Shown here: positions 25,129 to 34,791 of the stretch, in pieces
Layout: every line of letters begins with the position of its first letter
Numbering within the stretch: position 1 is the first letter of the stretch
Assembly (NCBI RefSeq): GCF_000275725.1
Contig: NZ_AJTS01000023.1
Location: forward strand, 113,685 to 177,684
Source of the DNA: Vreelandella stevensii S18214
Lineage (GTDB): Bacteria > Pseudomonadota > Gammaproteobacteria > Pseudomonadales > Halomonadaceae
Direction of reading: 5' to 3'
DNA length: 64,000 bases
Translations under genes and position numbers: made by a program
Notes under the pieces: generated by a model
What the model saw: the letters and a program-made list of their open reading frames with translations, nothing else
Databases searched by the model: none
What the model was told of the DNA's origin: nothing

Positions 25129-26263
25129 CCAAACTCTCCAAGTAGGCGATCACCTCACTCTCCGTGAGATCTGACTTCACCGGCGTGCTGTCGGCACTGC
25201 CATTGACGATAAGATGGAACCGGCCCGACTGCCCCACCAGACACAGATCGGCCGCAGCGCGTCGGGCGCACCCTTTCGCACAGCCGGAAATATGTACACT
25301 GCTGCTGTTCACGCCGCTCAGCCGCTCGGCAAGGCGCTGGGTCTCGACACTGGCCTGCTCGCAGTAGGGCGCGCCAGGGCAAGCATCCAGGGACAACCGC
25401 GGGTCGGCGTCATCCAGGATCAAGCCGTCGTTGGCGGCCTCGAATGCCCCTTTCAGCAGCAACCGCCGCCAGGGGGTCACCCGGCCTGCCGTCACCGTGG
25501 CGGGCGCTATCCACTCCCGCAGCGTGGCCGCAGTGGTACGCCCCAGGGGTAGCCCCACCACCCATCCAGCCGGATGGCGACCCAGCGCCAGCCGGGGGCC
25601 CGCAGGCGCGGGCAGCGTGTCCTCGGGTGCCCAGGCAGGCAGCGGCGCCATATGGCGCCGCATGCGGCCAGACTGCCCGCCACCGCTCTCCATGAACCAG
25701 TGGGTCAGGCGGATGAGCAGTGCCACAGCGGTGTCCACATCTTCCACGGCGGTACCTGCCGGATGGCCATCGGCCCGTACCAGCAGACCGCCACACTCGG
25801 AGCGCTCGATGCGAAAATCGGCGGCCTCCTCACCCAGCACCGGGGCGTCGCCCGCATCGATGGCGATGCCCACCTTGCCGGGCAAGGCGGCCACTTCAGC
25901 GCCCCTGGCCTGCAGCAGGCGAGCCATGGTAGGCGAGTCTTCCCCCGCTTGCCAGTCGGGCGCCAGCATCAGCGGCGGCTGGCGCTCCGTTTCGGGGTCG
26001 GCGCTCACCAGCTGGTGCCGAAGCAAAAAGTCCATCAGCGGCGGCCAGCTAGCATGGCTCACCCCGCGTAGCTGGATATTGGCGCGCCGGGTCAGCTCGA
26101 TCAAACCACTGCCGAAGGTTTCGGCGGCATCGCAGAGCGCCAGCAGCTGCGCTCGCGAAAGCTCTCCCATGGGCGGGCGCACCCTGACCAACAGGCCGTC
26201 TCCGGTGGCCATGGGGCGCCAGGCACCAGGGCACCAACCCTTGATACGCGGGCTAGACAACAT
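25112..26263 (-). CDS. cobG: Precorrin-3B synthase
   Basis: A 383-residue member of the sulfite/nitrite reductase fold with a 4Fe-4S centre; CobG hydroxylates precorrin-3A with O2 to give precorrin-3B. N-terminal GWCPGAWRPMATGDGLLVRV, a ferredoxin-like GLIELTRRANIQLRG, and cysteine-bearing motifs LDACPGAPYC and HISGCAKGCARR near the C-terminus. Presence of cobG marks the aerobic pathway. Start set at ATG 26263 from the family N-terminus; the 93-residue longer reading is a cobN shadow. It overlaps the cobN stop by 11 bp. Confidence 0.93.
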   Translation of the reverse strand: MLSSPRIKGWCPGAWRPMATGDGLLVRVRPPMGELSRAQLLALCDAAETFGSGLIELTRRANIQLRGVSHASWPPLMDFLLRHQLVSADPETERQPPLMLAPDWQAGEDSPTMARLLQARGAEVAALPGKVGIAIDAGDAPVLGEEAADFRIERSECGGLLVRADGHPAGTAVEDVDTAVALLIRLTHWFMESGGGQSGRMRRHMAPLPAWAPEDTLPAPAGPRLALGRHPAGWVVGLPLGRTTAATLREWIAPATVTAGRVTPWRRLLLKGAFEAANDGLILDDADPRLSLDACPGAPYCEQASVETQRLAERLSGVNSSSVHISGCAKGCARRAAADLCLVGQSGRFHLIVNGSADSTPVKSDLTESEVIAYLESLGALSV

Positions 26264-29200
26264 GGCCATTGGCCTCCCTGGCTTCGTCCAGTGCCAGCAG
26301 TAGCTCCTGCAGCGCTTCGCCATGCTCGCCAGGGGAATGCCACATGCCTCGCTGGGCGGCTTCCAGCAGCCGCTCGGCCATCTCTTCCAGGGCTGCCGGA
26401 TTGTGCTGACGCAGAAACTGCTGATTGGCAGCATCGAGCACCAGGGCATCGCTGACCTGAGCATACTGGTAGTCGGCGACCAGGTCGGTGGTGGCGTCGT
26501 AGGCAAACAGATAGTCCACCGTGGCGGCCATTTCGAAAGCACCCTTGTAACCGTGCTCGCGCATGGCGTCGATCCATTTGGGGTTCAATACCCGAGCGCG
26601 CAGCACCCGATTCAACTCTTCCTTCAAGGTGCGGATTCTGGGCGCCGCCGGGTTGGCGTGATCGGCGTGGTAAATCTCCGGAGCGATGCCGCTCAGCGCT
26701 CGGCTGGCGTTGGCCATCCCCCCCTGGAAGACGTAATAGCTGTTGGAGTCGAGAATATCGTGCTCGCGGTTGTCCTGATTCTGCATGACGGCATCGAGCC
26801 CCTGGAGCTGCTGCTCGAACGCTGCCCGTGCGGGAGCCCCCGAGCCCTTGAACTGGCCATAGGCGTAAGCCCCTGCGTCCAGATACGCCTCGGCCAGATC
26901 ATCGGCGCTCTCCCAGGCGCGGTTGTCGATCAGCCGATTGAGGCCCGTGCCATACTCGCCAGGCTTGCTGCCGAAGATACGGTAGCTTGCCTGCTGGGCC
27001 GCCATGTCCGAGGGCATGCCCTGTGCCTCCAGGGCTTGCTGGCGAGCCAGCACCGCCTGCCGAATTGTGTTGCTGTTACCGGGCTCCTCGTAGCTTGCCA
27101 CGGCCTGCACGGCGGCATCGAACAGACGAATCACGTTGGGAAACGCATCGCGGAAAAACCCGGAGACGCGCAGGGTCACATCTACCCGAGGGCGATTGAG
27201 CAGCATGGCAGGGATGACATCGAAATCGGTGACCCGCTGCGCCCCCAGCGACCACCTGGGCCGCACGCCCATGAGCGCCAGGGCCTGGGCAATGTCGTCG
27301 CCACCGGTGCGCATGGTGGCGGTGCCCCAGATCGACAACCCCAGCCGCCTTGGGTAGTCGCCATGATCCTGCAGGTAGCGCTCGACGAACGCCTGGGCGG
27401 ACTTTTCACCCAGCGCCCAGGCGGCTGGCGATGGAATCGAGCGGTTATCCACGCTGAAAAAGTTGCGCCCGGTGGGCAGCGTGTCCAGGCGGCCTCGGCT
27501 GGGAGCCCCACTGGGCCCGGCAGGCACGAAGCGGCCCGCCAGGCCATCCAACAGTGATTGAATTTCCATGCGGGCACCCCGCTGCATGGCCACCCACAGG
27601 TGTTCCCGGGCGTAGTGCAACTGTTCCGCCGTGGCGGGGTAGCACTGGGCCAGGGTCTCCAGGCAGCCCGGCGCGAGCACGTAGTCACTCACCCAGCGTT
27701 CGGCAAGCAGCTCCAGACGCTCCCGGGTGTCGGCAGCGGTACGCCAGGGGGCATCGAGCTGTGCGAGCAGGATGCCAGGCGTGGGCCCTTGCCAGGGCTC
27801 GCTGCCCGCGGCCAGGGGGTCGAAAGCCGCGCCCTCATCGGGGGCGCTCAATCCGAGGTCCTGGGCCAGGTTATGCAGCAGGCCGCGTTGGGCTACGGCC
27901 TCCCCTCTGGGCAGCCGCAACAGCGCCACCAGAGTGCCCGCCCGCTTGTCTGCTGGCGGCAGGTCGCCAAGCACATGGAGGCCGTGGCGAATCTGGGCCT
28001 CCTTGATATCGCACAGAAAGGTATCCAGCTCGTTGAGCAGTTCGGTGTCGTCGCTGCTGTGGGCCAACTCCTGGTCGATGCCGGTATCCCGCAGGTGGGC
28101 CAGTATCTGGCCGCGGATCAGCGCCTCCCGGCGCGGGTCCATGTCCAGCGCCTGATAATACTCGTCGGTGAGCGCTTCGAGTTCGGCCATGGCGCCGTAC
28201 AGTTCGGCCCGGGAAAGGGGTGGCATCAGATGGTCTATGATCACCGCATGGCTGCGCCGCTTGGCCTGGGCGCCTTCACCGGGGTCGTTGACGATGAAGG
28301 GGTAAAAGTGCGGCAGCGGCCCCAGGGCAATATCCGGCCAGCAGTCGGCGCTCAGGGCAGTACTTTTCCCCGGCAGCCACTCCAGATTGCCGTGCTTGCC
28401 TACGTGGATAACCGCATCGACTTGATACTGTTCGCGCAGCCAGACATAGAAGGCCAGGTAGCTATGCGGCGGCGCCAGCTGCATATCGTGGTAGGACTGG
28501 GTGAGGTCATCGATGAAGTCCCGCTCGGGCTGGATCCCCACGAAGGTATCGCCTAGCCGGATACCGGCAATCATCAGCCGCCCCTGACGACACTTGGGGT
28601 CATCCTGGGGGGCTCCCCAGCGGGCCCAGACGACTTCCTGCAGTTCGGCAGGCAAGGTGTGGAACCAGGCCAGGTAATCCTCCACGCTGATGCTCTGCCA
28701 GCAGGCGCGCTGGTCGAGGCTGGCGTGGTCGTTGGTCACCGCGCCCTGGAGCTGGCGAATCAAGGTGTCGCCGCTGTCAGGTAGCTCGCTGAGCGGATAG
28801 CCCGCCTCGGCCAGCGCCTGCAGAATCTTCAGCGTCGACGCCGGGGTGTCCAACCCTACCCCGTTGCCGATACGCCCATCACGGTTGGGATAGTTGGCCA
28901 TCACCAGCGCCACCCGCTTTTGCGCATTGGGGGTCAATCGCAGGGCAGACATGCGCCGCGCCAGCTCGGCCACGAAAACGGCGCGCTCCGGTTGGATGAC
29001 ATGGTGGGTCACCGCCAGCTGGCAACGCGGGTCATAGTGGGCTTCGGCCTTGAAGCCCACCGGCCGGGTAATGATGCGGCCATCCATTTCCGGCAGCACC
29101 ACCTGCATGGCTACATCGCGGCTATGCAGCCCGGCCGCCATGGCTTGCCAATCTTCCAGAGTGCTGCTGGCGAGAATCGCCTGGAGCACGACCGGACGGC

Positions 29201-30080
29201 CCACGAACAGCTCGTCAGGTAGCGCATCCCCCAGGGCATCCAGGCCGTCGGCGCTGCGATTCACCGCGAAGCTGGTGGTGTTGATCACCAGCAGGGCACC
29301 GGTCTGCTCGATCAGATGGTTGATGAAATCGATGCATGGCCCTGCTTTCAACGACGCCACGGCAACCGCCAGCGGCGCCAGCCCCTGCTCCTCAAGCGCC
29401 GCGATCATGCCATCGGGCACTGCGGTATTGGCCCCTTGCAGGTGGCTGCGATAAAACAGCAGCAGGCAGACGGGCCGCCCCGGCGCCTGGCGTGCCCGCC
29501 ATTCGCTCAGGCTGGAGACCTGCTGCGCTGCCGGCGCATATATCACCGCAGACGGGATGACCTTGGGCTCCTGCCACGCGCCCAGGTGGGTCTGCCGATA
29601 CTCGCTGGCAACAAAGCGCAGCAGCTGCTCGGCGTTATCCACCCCCCCCTCGCGCAGGTAGCGCCACACCCGGTAAGCGTCATCGAACGCCACGCTGGAG
29701 TCTTCCAGCAGCGCATCGTCCGGGGCATCGCAACCGGGCACCATGATCAACTGGCGGCCGGGCTTCTGGGCCCAGGCCAGCAGACGTTCGTGCCCATAAG
29801 GCCAGTAGGTCTTGCCCCCCAGTAGCGACACGATCACCAGTTGAGCGTGCTCCAGCACCCTGTCTTCGTACAGGTCGTAGGCAGCGGGCTTGACCAGGTT
29901 CATCCAGTTGGCCAGCCGCACCGAGGGGCAAGGCTCCCCCAGTCGCTCCACCGCCTGGGCCAGCGCCGACAGGTTGCTGTCGGCGGCGGACAGGATCACG
30001 ATCTCGGCGGGGCTCTGTTGCAGGTCGATGATGCCCTCATCATCGACGAAGCCTCCTGGCTTGGCGGCAAATAAGTGCAT
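26253..30080 (-). CDS. cobN: Cobaltochelatase subunit CobN
   Basis: A 1275-residue protein, the large corrin-binding chelatase subunit (CobN/ChlH-like) that inserts Co2+ into hydrogenobyrinic acid a,c-diamide with ATP. Seen: MHLFAAKPGGFVDDEGIIDL at the N-terminus, VALVMANYPNRDGRIGNGVG around residue 390, DAVIHVGKHGNLEWLPGKST near 550, and SLGAQRVTDFDVIPAMLLNR around 950. Full length for the family. It follows cobW with a 1-base stop/start overlap. The matching AAA+ and VWA functions are supplied by the fused chelatase at 32543-34246, not by CobS/CobT. Confidence 0.95.
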   Translation of the reverse strand: MHLFAAKPGGFVDDEGIIDLQQSPAEIVILSAADSNLSALAQAVERLGEPCPSVRLANWMNLVKPAAYDLYEDRVLEHAQLVIVSLLGGKTYWPYGHERLLAWAQKPGRQLIMVPGCDAPDDALLEDSSVAFDDAYRVWRYLREGGVDNAEQLLRFVASEYRQTHLGAWQEPKVIPSAVIYAPAAQQVSSLSEWRARQAPGRPVCLLLFYRSHLQGANTAVPDGMIAALEEQGLAPLAVAVASLKAGPCIDFINHLIEQTGALLVINTTSFAVNRSADGLDALGDALPDELFVGRPVVLQAILASSTLEDWQAMAAGLHSRDVAMQVVLPEMDGRIITRPVGFKAEAHYDPRCQLAVTHHVIQPERAVFVAELARRMSALRLTPNAQKRVALVMANYPNRDGRIGNGVGLDTPASTLKILQALAEAGYPLSELPDSGDTLIRQLQGAVTNDHASLDQRACWQSISVEDYLAWFHTLPAELQEVVWARWGAPQDDPKCRQGRLMIAGIRLGDTFVGIQPERDFIDDLTQSYHDMQLAPPHSYLAFYVWLREQYQVDAVIHVGKHGNLEWLPGKSTALSADCWPDIALGPLPHFYPFIVNDPGEGAQAKRRSHAVIIDHLMPPLSRAELYGAMAELEALTDEYYQALDMDPRREALIRGQILAHLRDTGIDQELAHSSDDTELLNELDTFLCDIKEAQIRHGLHVLGDLPPADKRAGTLVALLRLPRGEAVAQRGLLHNLAQDLGLSAPDEGAAFDPLAAGSEPWQGPTPGILLAQLDAPWRTAADTRERLELLAERWVSDYVLAPGCLETLAQCYPATAEQLHYAREHLWVAMQRGARMEIQSLLDGLAGRFVPAGPSGAPSRGRLDTLPTGRNFFSVDNRSIPSPAAWALGEKSAQAFVERYLQDHGDYPRRLGLSIWGTATMRTGGDDIAQALALMGVRPRWSLGAQRVTDFDVIPAMLLNRPRVDVTLRVSGFFRDAFPNVIRLFDAAVQAVASYEEPGNSNTIRQAVLARQQALEAQGMPSDMAAQQASYRIFGSKPGEYGTGLNRLIDNRAWESADDLAEAYLDAGAYAYGQFKGSGAPARAAFEQQLQGLDAVMQNQDNREHDILDSNSYYVFQGGMANASRALSGIAPEIYHADHANPAAPRIRTLKEELNRVLRARVLNPKWIDAMREHGYKGAFEMAATVDYLFAYDATTDLVADYQYAQVSDALVLDAANQQFLRQHNPAALEEMAERLLEAAQRGMWHSPGEHGEALQELLLALDEAREANGHVV

Positions 30081-31186
30081 CAGTTGGCCGTCTGGACCTC
30101 TGCCGTTGCCAACGCTTCGCGGAGCGCGGCGCTATCCAGGTGCTTGCCAATGATCACCAATTGGGTTTGGCGGGCTTCCCCAGGGGCCCAGAGCCGGTCG
30201 AAATAGCCTTCCAGGCGCTCGCCCACCGCTTGAATGACCCGCCGCATGGGCTTGCCGGGAATTGCCGCAAAGCCTTTGGCGCGATAGATCTCATGGTCTT
30301 TCAGCAACTGCTGCAACTGGCTGGCCAGGGCATCGCCATCCACGTCGCCCAGGGTGATCACACAAGAGTCGAAATGATCGTGAGCGTGGTCGTGGTGAAC
30401 ACCTTCGGCGTGATGCTTGTCGTGGTGGTTGGTGATGCTATCGATGTGTGCTTCGCTGGCGGCGCCAATCCCCATGAGTGCTTCCAACCGAGCGGTATCG
30501 GTCACTTGGGTCTGATCGATGAACAGCGTTTTCACCGAGTCGTTGACCCGCGCCTGGATGACCGTTTCCACTCGCGAACGCGCTTCCGGGCTGAGTAAAT
30601 CCGCCTTGCTGACCAGCACCAGATCCGCCGCGCTGAGCTGGTCGTCGAGCAACTCGCGCAGGCTGGGATCGTGGTCGAGGCTGTCGTCGGCACGGCGCTG
30701 GGCCTCTACTTTATCGACATCGCTGGCATAGCGCCCAGCGGCCACGGCAGGCCCATCGATCACGGTGATGATGGCATCCACGGTGCAGTGCTGACGTACC
30801 TCGGGCCAGTTGAACGCCTGCACCAGCGGCTTGGGCAGCGCCAGGCCGCTGGTTTCGATGAGAATGTGGTCGATATCATTGCGGCGGGCGACCAGCTTAT
30901 TCATCACCGGCAGAAACTCCTCTTCCACCGTGCAGCAGATACAGCCGTTGGCCAGCTCATAGATGCTGCCGTCTTCGCCGTCTAGCTGCCCGCCTTCGCT
31001 ACCCTCTTCACACCCCAGCGCGCAGCTGCGCAGCAGGCTGGAGTCGATATCCTGTTCGCCGAACTCATTGACGATCACGGCGATCCGCTTGCCGGTCACC
31101 TGACGCAGAATATTGGCCAGCAACGTGGTTTTGCCGCTACCCAGAAAACCGGTCACGACGGTGGCAGGAATCTTATTCAATTGCAT
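30080..31186 (-). CDS. cobW: CobW GTPase, putative cobalt chaperone
   Basis: A 368-residue G3E GTPase of the CobW group, thought to deliver Co2+ to the chelatase. Walker A GFLGSGKTTLL at about 13-23, the GCICC metal motif near residue 85 (CxCC), VNEFGEQDID, IETSGLALPKPL and the NKxD-like SKADLL. A His-rich insertion (HHDKHHAEGVHHDHAHDHF) around residues 260-280 could bind metal. Start moved to ATG 31186 by the family N-terminus (MQLNKIPATVVTGFL); it overlaps cobB by 14 bp. Confidence 0.95.
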   Translation of the reverse strand: MQLNKIPATVVTGFLGSGKTTLLANILRQVTGKRIAVIVNEFGEQDIDSSLLRSCALGCEEGSEGGQLDGEDGSIYELANGCICCTVEEEFLPVMNKLVARRNDIDHILIETSGLALPKPLVQAFNWPEVRQHCTVDAIITVIDGPAVAAGRYASDVDKVEAQRRADDSLDHDPSLRELLDDQLSAADLVLVSKADLLSPEARSRVETVIQARVNDSVKTLFIDQTQVTDTARLEALMGIGAASEAHIDSITNHHDKHHAEGVHHDHAHDHFDSCVITLGDVDGDALASQLQQLLKDHEIYRAKGFAAIPGKPMRRVIQAVGERLEGYFDRLWAPGEARQTQLVIIGKHLDSAALREALATAEVQTAN

Positions 31187-32543
31187 GGGTAAATGCCTCG
31201 CGGTGGGACGGTTCGCCCTGTGCCGGGTTTGCCGCAAACAAGCGGCCCACGGCCTCAGGGTTGTTGGGAAAAAACAGATGTAGATAGGTCGCCGTCAGGC
31301 GCTTCTGCCGATAAATCGCCTCACCCGGCGCCGGGTGGCGCTGACGGCGGCCGTGGGCAATCGGCTCCGGCGTGCCCTCCGCCATGGAGCGGTGGTGGGC
31401 ATGGCCGCGCACTGGCCCTTCCGGCAGTTCAGCGGTCTGCATGCCCTGGCAGCCCCGGCGACCGCGCATGGCGCCTTGCCCAGGCAACAGGCCCAACATG
31501 GTGTGGGTAGCATCGGCGTAGTCGGTCAGGGTTTCCAGGCAGTACAGCAGGCCACCGCACTCGGCCAGGATAGGTTTTTCGGCATTAAAAAACGCCTGAA
31601 TGGCCCCGCGCATGGCGCTGTTATCGGCAAGGGTTTCGGCGTGCAGCTCCGGATACCCCCCCGGCAGCCACAGGGCATCGCACTCGGGCAGGTGGCTATC
31701 CGTTAGCGGCGAGAAAAAGCGCAGTGTGGCACCCATCTGCTCCAACACATCCACATTGGCCTGGTAGATGAAACTGAAGGCAGCGTCTCGGGCCACGCCA
31801 ATGGTGTGGCCTTCGAGCAGCGGCGCGGTGGACGTTCGACTTTTCTGAGGAGCGGCAAACGTCACCGGAGCCAGCGTCGAGAGCGCCTCCAGCAAGCCCG
31901 CCGCCTCCAGCGCCTGGGCAGCTGCCTCGAAGCGGATTTCCAGATCTTCGCGAATTTCCGCCGCCTGGACCAACCCTAGGTGACGCTCGGGAAGCGACAG
32001 GCCGGGGTCACGTGGCACGGCCGCCAGCAACGGGATCGAAGGTGGCAGCGCCTCTTCGATCAGCTCGCGATGGCGCGCCGAGCCACAGGCATTGGCCACT
32101 AGCCCGGCAATATGGATATCGTCACGAAAACTGGCCAACCCCGATACCAGCGCGGCGGCGGTTTGGGCCATGCCTTTGACATCCATGACGATGGCTAGGG
32201 GAATGCCGAACAGTGCTGCCAGATCCGCGCTGGAGGGTTCGCCGTCAAACAGCCCCATGGCACCTTCCACCAGGATTAAGTCAGCCTCAAAAGCGGCGTC
32301 ATGAAAACGCTGGCGGCAGTAGGCTTCGCCTGCCATCCATAGATCCAGCTGATCCACTGGCTGGCCAGAGGCCTGGGCAAGTATCTGCGGATCCAAGTAG
32401 TCCGGGCCGGTCTTGAACACCCGCACCACCTTGCCCTGGTTGCGTAGCAGACGTGCCAAGCCCGCCGTGACGGTGGTTTTGCCCTGGCCTGAGGCCGGGG
32501 CAGCGATAAACAGCGCGGGACAGTGGGCGGTTGGCATGGTCAT
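31173..32543 (-). CDS. cobB: Hydrogenobyrinic acid a,c-diamide synthase
   Basis: A 456-residue glutamine-dependent amidase. N-terminal ATP-binding domain: LFIAAPASGQGKTTVTAGLA and FKTGPDYLDPQILAQASGQP, plus VEGAMGLFDGEPSSADLA. C-terminal class I glutaminase-like domain with the nucleophile Cys in ILAECGGLLYCLE. It amidates the a and c side chains using ATP and glutamine. Start ATG 32543 makes a 1-base overlap with the chelatase stop; a second Met two codons on is also possible. Confidence 0.93.
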   Translation of the reverse strand: MTMPTAHCPALFIAAPASGQGKTTVTAGLARLLRNQGKVVRVFKTGPDYLDPQILAQASGQPVDQLDLWMAGEAYCRQRFHDAAFEADLILVEGAMGLFDGEPSSADLAALFGIPLAIVMDVKGMAQTAAALVSGLASFRDDIHIAGLVANACGSARHRELIEEALPPSIPLLAAVPRDPGLSLPERHLGLVQAAEIREDLEIRFEAAAQALEAAGLLEALSTLAPVTFAAPQKSRTSTAPLLEGHTIGVARDAAFSFIYQANVDVLEQMGATLRFFSPLTDSHLPECDALWLPGGYPELHAETLADNSAMRGAIQAFFNAEKPILAECGGLLYCLETLTDYADATHTMLGLLPGQGAMRGRRGCQGMQTAELPEGPVRGHAHHRSMAEGTPEPIAHGRRQRHPAPGEAIYRQKRLTATYLHLFFPNNPEAVGRLFAANPAQGEPSHREAFTHAIE

Positions 32544-34246
32544 CAGGTGGGGCTCCCTGGCAGTAGTGGGCTAAACGGAGCGGGCCAGTAACGCGCGCCC
32601 AGCTGCAAGGCAATCCGCTTGCCCTGCCCGCGTTTGACACGGGACTGTTCGGTGTCGATCAGCAGGCACTCTTCCAGGGGGGCAAGGTCGTCCACGTGTT
32701 CCCGGGTACGGCCGTCGGTAATCAGGTAAGTGCGCACCCGCAGCCCGGGTTCGCGTCGCTGCCACTGACGAATCAGCCGCTTGGCTTCAATGATCGCTTC
32801 CCGCAGGGGGGTTCCCCCACCGCCTTTGGCGTTATCGAGCGTGCCTCGGACGTTTTTGGGTGCACGGCGGCGGGACAGGATCGGCATCACCCCGCCATTA
32901 CCAAATCCCAGTACCGCTACCTGCTCCCGCGTGGCGTAGGCTTGGGTCACCAGCGCTTCCACCAGCCCTTTCGCCTGCCCCAACAGGCGCTGGCCCAGGG
33001 TCGAGCCGGAGGTGTCCAGCAGCACCAGGTGCGCCGTCGCCTGCCCCGCTCGGGCCTTGCGCATCGTCAACTGCCGCCAGGGCCACTGGCCGCGATTGGC
33101 AACAATGGTCGCAAAGCCGTCCAGCCGTGAAGTCGCCACTCGGGATCGCCCCTGGTCCAATGCAGCGCCGAGACCCGCGCTAGCGCCGGTGTCGGTGCGT
33201 TTAGCCCGCTGAAACAGCGCCTCGCTATCGGGCAGGCTCACCGCAGGCTGGCGAATCGATGCCTGGGCCACGGGAGGCATAGCTCCCCACTGGCCCTGTT
33301 TACTGTGGGGATGGGATGAACCGCCCTCGCCCTTTGAGGGCATCTGCTCAGGCGGGGGAGACGGCGGGCTCTGCTCAGGCGATTGGGTACGCCGATGTGC
33401 CAACACCCAGGGCTCCACGGTGTCGATATCCTGCTGCTCCACGCTAGCCACACCCCGCCAAGCCGCGTGGGCCTGGGCGGCGCGATGCCAGGTGACATCG
33501 GCGCGCAGGCCTTCGACCCCGGCGGCTTCGCAACGGGTGGCAATGATGCGGTAACCCCAAGGCTCGGTGGTGATCTCATCGAGCAAGCGCTGCGCTTGGG
33601 CAATCCGCTCGGACAGGGCGGCCTGGGCATCCTCTACCCGTGCGAGAGTGCCAATGGGGTCGCGGTCAAAGGCTTCCCGCTGTTGCACGATGGCGATCCG
33701 CTCGTCGATACTCATGGCGCCCGCCTGCTCAAGACAGAGGCCAAAGCGATCCAGCAGTTGAGGGCGCAGCTCACCCTCGTCCGGGTTCATGGTGCCAATC
33801 AGGCTGAAACGCGCTGGATGCGTGTGGCTGATCCCGTCACGCTCGACGATATTGGTACCACTGGCCGCCACGTCCAGCAGCAGGTCCACCAGGGTATCCG
33901 GCAGCAGATTGACTTCATCCACATAAAGAACACCGCCGTGGGCGTTGGCGAGCAGCCCAGGGTGAAAAGTGGCTTCCCCCGCCGACAGTACCTTTTGCAG
34001 GTCCAGGCTGCCGACCAGCCTATCTTCGCTGGCGCCCAACGGCAGCGTAACGAAAGGCGCCTGCGGACGCTGGCCATCGCCGGGCAAGAGGGCGGCCAGG
34101 GCCCGCGCCAAGGTCGATTTCGCACTGCCGCGTGGCCCGCTGATCAGCACCCCGCCAATGCGCGGGTTGATGGCATTGAGCAACAGCGCGGTTTTCAGCG
34201 ATTCCTGGCCGATCACCGACACAAAGGGAAACTCATCCACTGGCAC
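32543..34246 (-). CDS. Fused AAA+/VWA chelatase subunit (BchI-BchD-like) for CobN
   Basis: A 567-residue fusion. The N-terminal half is a magnesium-chelatase-I-like AAA+ ATPase: P-loop LISGPRGSAKSTLARAL (about 34-50), Walker B GGVLYVDEVNLLPD, and a sensor FSLIGTMNPDEGELRPQLLD. A Pro/Ser/His-rich linker follows (about 290-335), then a VWA domain with MIDAS residues in LLDTSGST (about 410), GGGTPLREAI and LITDGRT. Given its place at the head of the cob operon directly before cobB-cobW-cobN, it is the likely motor partner of CobN instead of CobS/CobT. I infer a ChlI/ChlD substitution. Start ATG 34246 fits MPVDEFPFVSVIGQE. Confidence 0.88.
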   Translation of the reverse strand: MPVDEFPFVSVIGQESLKTALLLNAINPRIGGVLISGPRGSAKSTLARALAALLPGDGQRPQAPFVTLPLGASEDRLVGSLDLQKVLSAGEATFHPGLLANAHGGVLYVDEVNLLPDTLVDLLLDVAASGTNIVERDGISHTHPARFSLIGTMNPDEGELRPQLLDRFGLCLEQAGAMSIDERIAIVQQREAFDRDPIGTLARVEDAQAALSERIAQAQRLLDEITTEPWGYRIIATRCEAAGVEGLRADVTWHRAAQAHAAWRGVASVEQQDIDTVEPWVLAHRRTQSPEQSPPSPPPEQMPSKGEGGSSHPHSKQGQWGAMPPVAQASIRQPAVSLPDSEALFQRAKRTDTGASAGLGAALDQGRSRVATSRLDGFATIVANRGQWPWRQLTMRKARAGQATAHLVLLDTSGSTLGQRLLGQAKGLVEALVTQAYATREQVAVLGFGNGGVMPILSRRRAPKNVRGTLDNAKGGGGTPLREAIIEAKRLIRQWQRREPGLRVRTYLITDGRTREHVDDLAPLEECLLIDTEQSRVKRGQGKRIALQLGARYWPAPFSPLLPGSPT

Positions 34247-34464
34247 CTCCTGTGCTGGCCATGCCCGTTGGGGGTCATCATCTCGCCACCGAGACAGAGA
34301 GCGTCACCCATGAATGACATTCATGAAAAAGTGGCTATACAAAAGTCGCTTAGTATAGAGGAAACCTTGGCCGTGAGGCCAACCCGGACGGCCCATGGAG
34401 CGGGAAGAACCGCATGACCATCAGCGCAGATGATCAACTGCCGATGACACGCTCAAAAACATTA

Positions 34465-34479
34465 TGATATAACATATCA
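34465..34479. promoter_or_regulatory. Perfect palindrome in the divergent cob/transporter control region
   Basis: TGATAT-AAC-ATATCA, 6-bp arms, midway between the chelatase start (34246, minus) and the riboswitch (34549, plus). The position suits an operator or the -10 region of one of the two divergent promoters. Not matched to a known regulator. Confidence 0.3.
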
Positions 34480-34548
34480 ATCCAGCACAGGCAGCACAGG
34501 CTTCTGGCCTTTCAGTTGTTCGCCACCTACCCGCCCCCTAGAATGGCC

Positions 34549-34715
34549 AGCGTCGGTGTTCCCAACGGAACTTAATAGAGAATCCGCCGTGGCGTGCCAC
34601 GAAACGGAACTGCCCCCGCAACTGTAGGCGGCGAGCGACGCTCATCGATGCCACTGGACATCACGTCTGGGAAGGCGAGCTAGCCATGACCCGTCAGTCA
34701 GGAGAACTGCCGATC
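34549..34715 (+). ncRNA. Cobalamin (adenosylcobalamin) riboswitch
   Basis: Conserved core in order: GCCCCCGCAACTGT at about 34612-34625, GCCACTGG at 34650-34657, a GGGAAGGCG segment at 34669-34677 and the B12 box AGTCAGGAGAACTGCC at 34696-34711. The upstream P-stem arm begins near GTCGGTGTTCCCAACGG. It lies about 76 nt before the ATG of the ABC substrate-binding protein and would repress the following transporter operon when cobalamin is plentiful. Plus strand only; no riboswitch was seen for the divergent corrin operon. Confidence 0.92.
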
Positions 34716-34791
34716 CACTACTTACCTCGAGCAAAGCAGTCTGGCCAGCAGGTCACGGCCAGGGCTGAGCTCATCATGCACGGAAGGGTAC

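Larger units (their letters stand above)
34247..34791. other. Divergent control region of the corrin operon and the ABC importer
   Basis: About 545 bp without a gene. It holds the cobalamin riboswitch for the plus-strand importer, an inverted-repeat candidate at 34465-34479, and must contain the promoter of the minus-strand corrin operon. The short open frames at 34686-34982 start inside the riboswitch/leader and are shadows. Confidence 0.8.

Noticed and set aside
25112-26542. Long 476-residue version of cobG
   Set aside because: The first 93 residues are a frame shadow of cobN; family N-terminus and overlap place the start at 26263.
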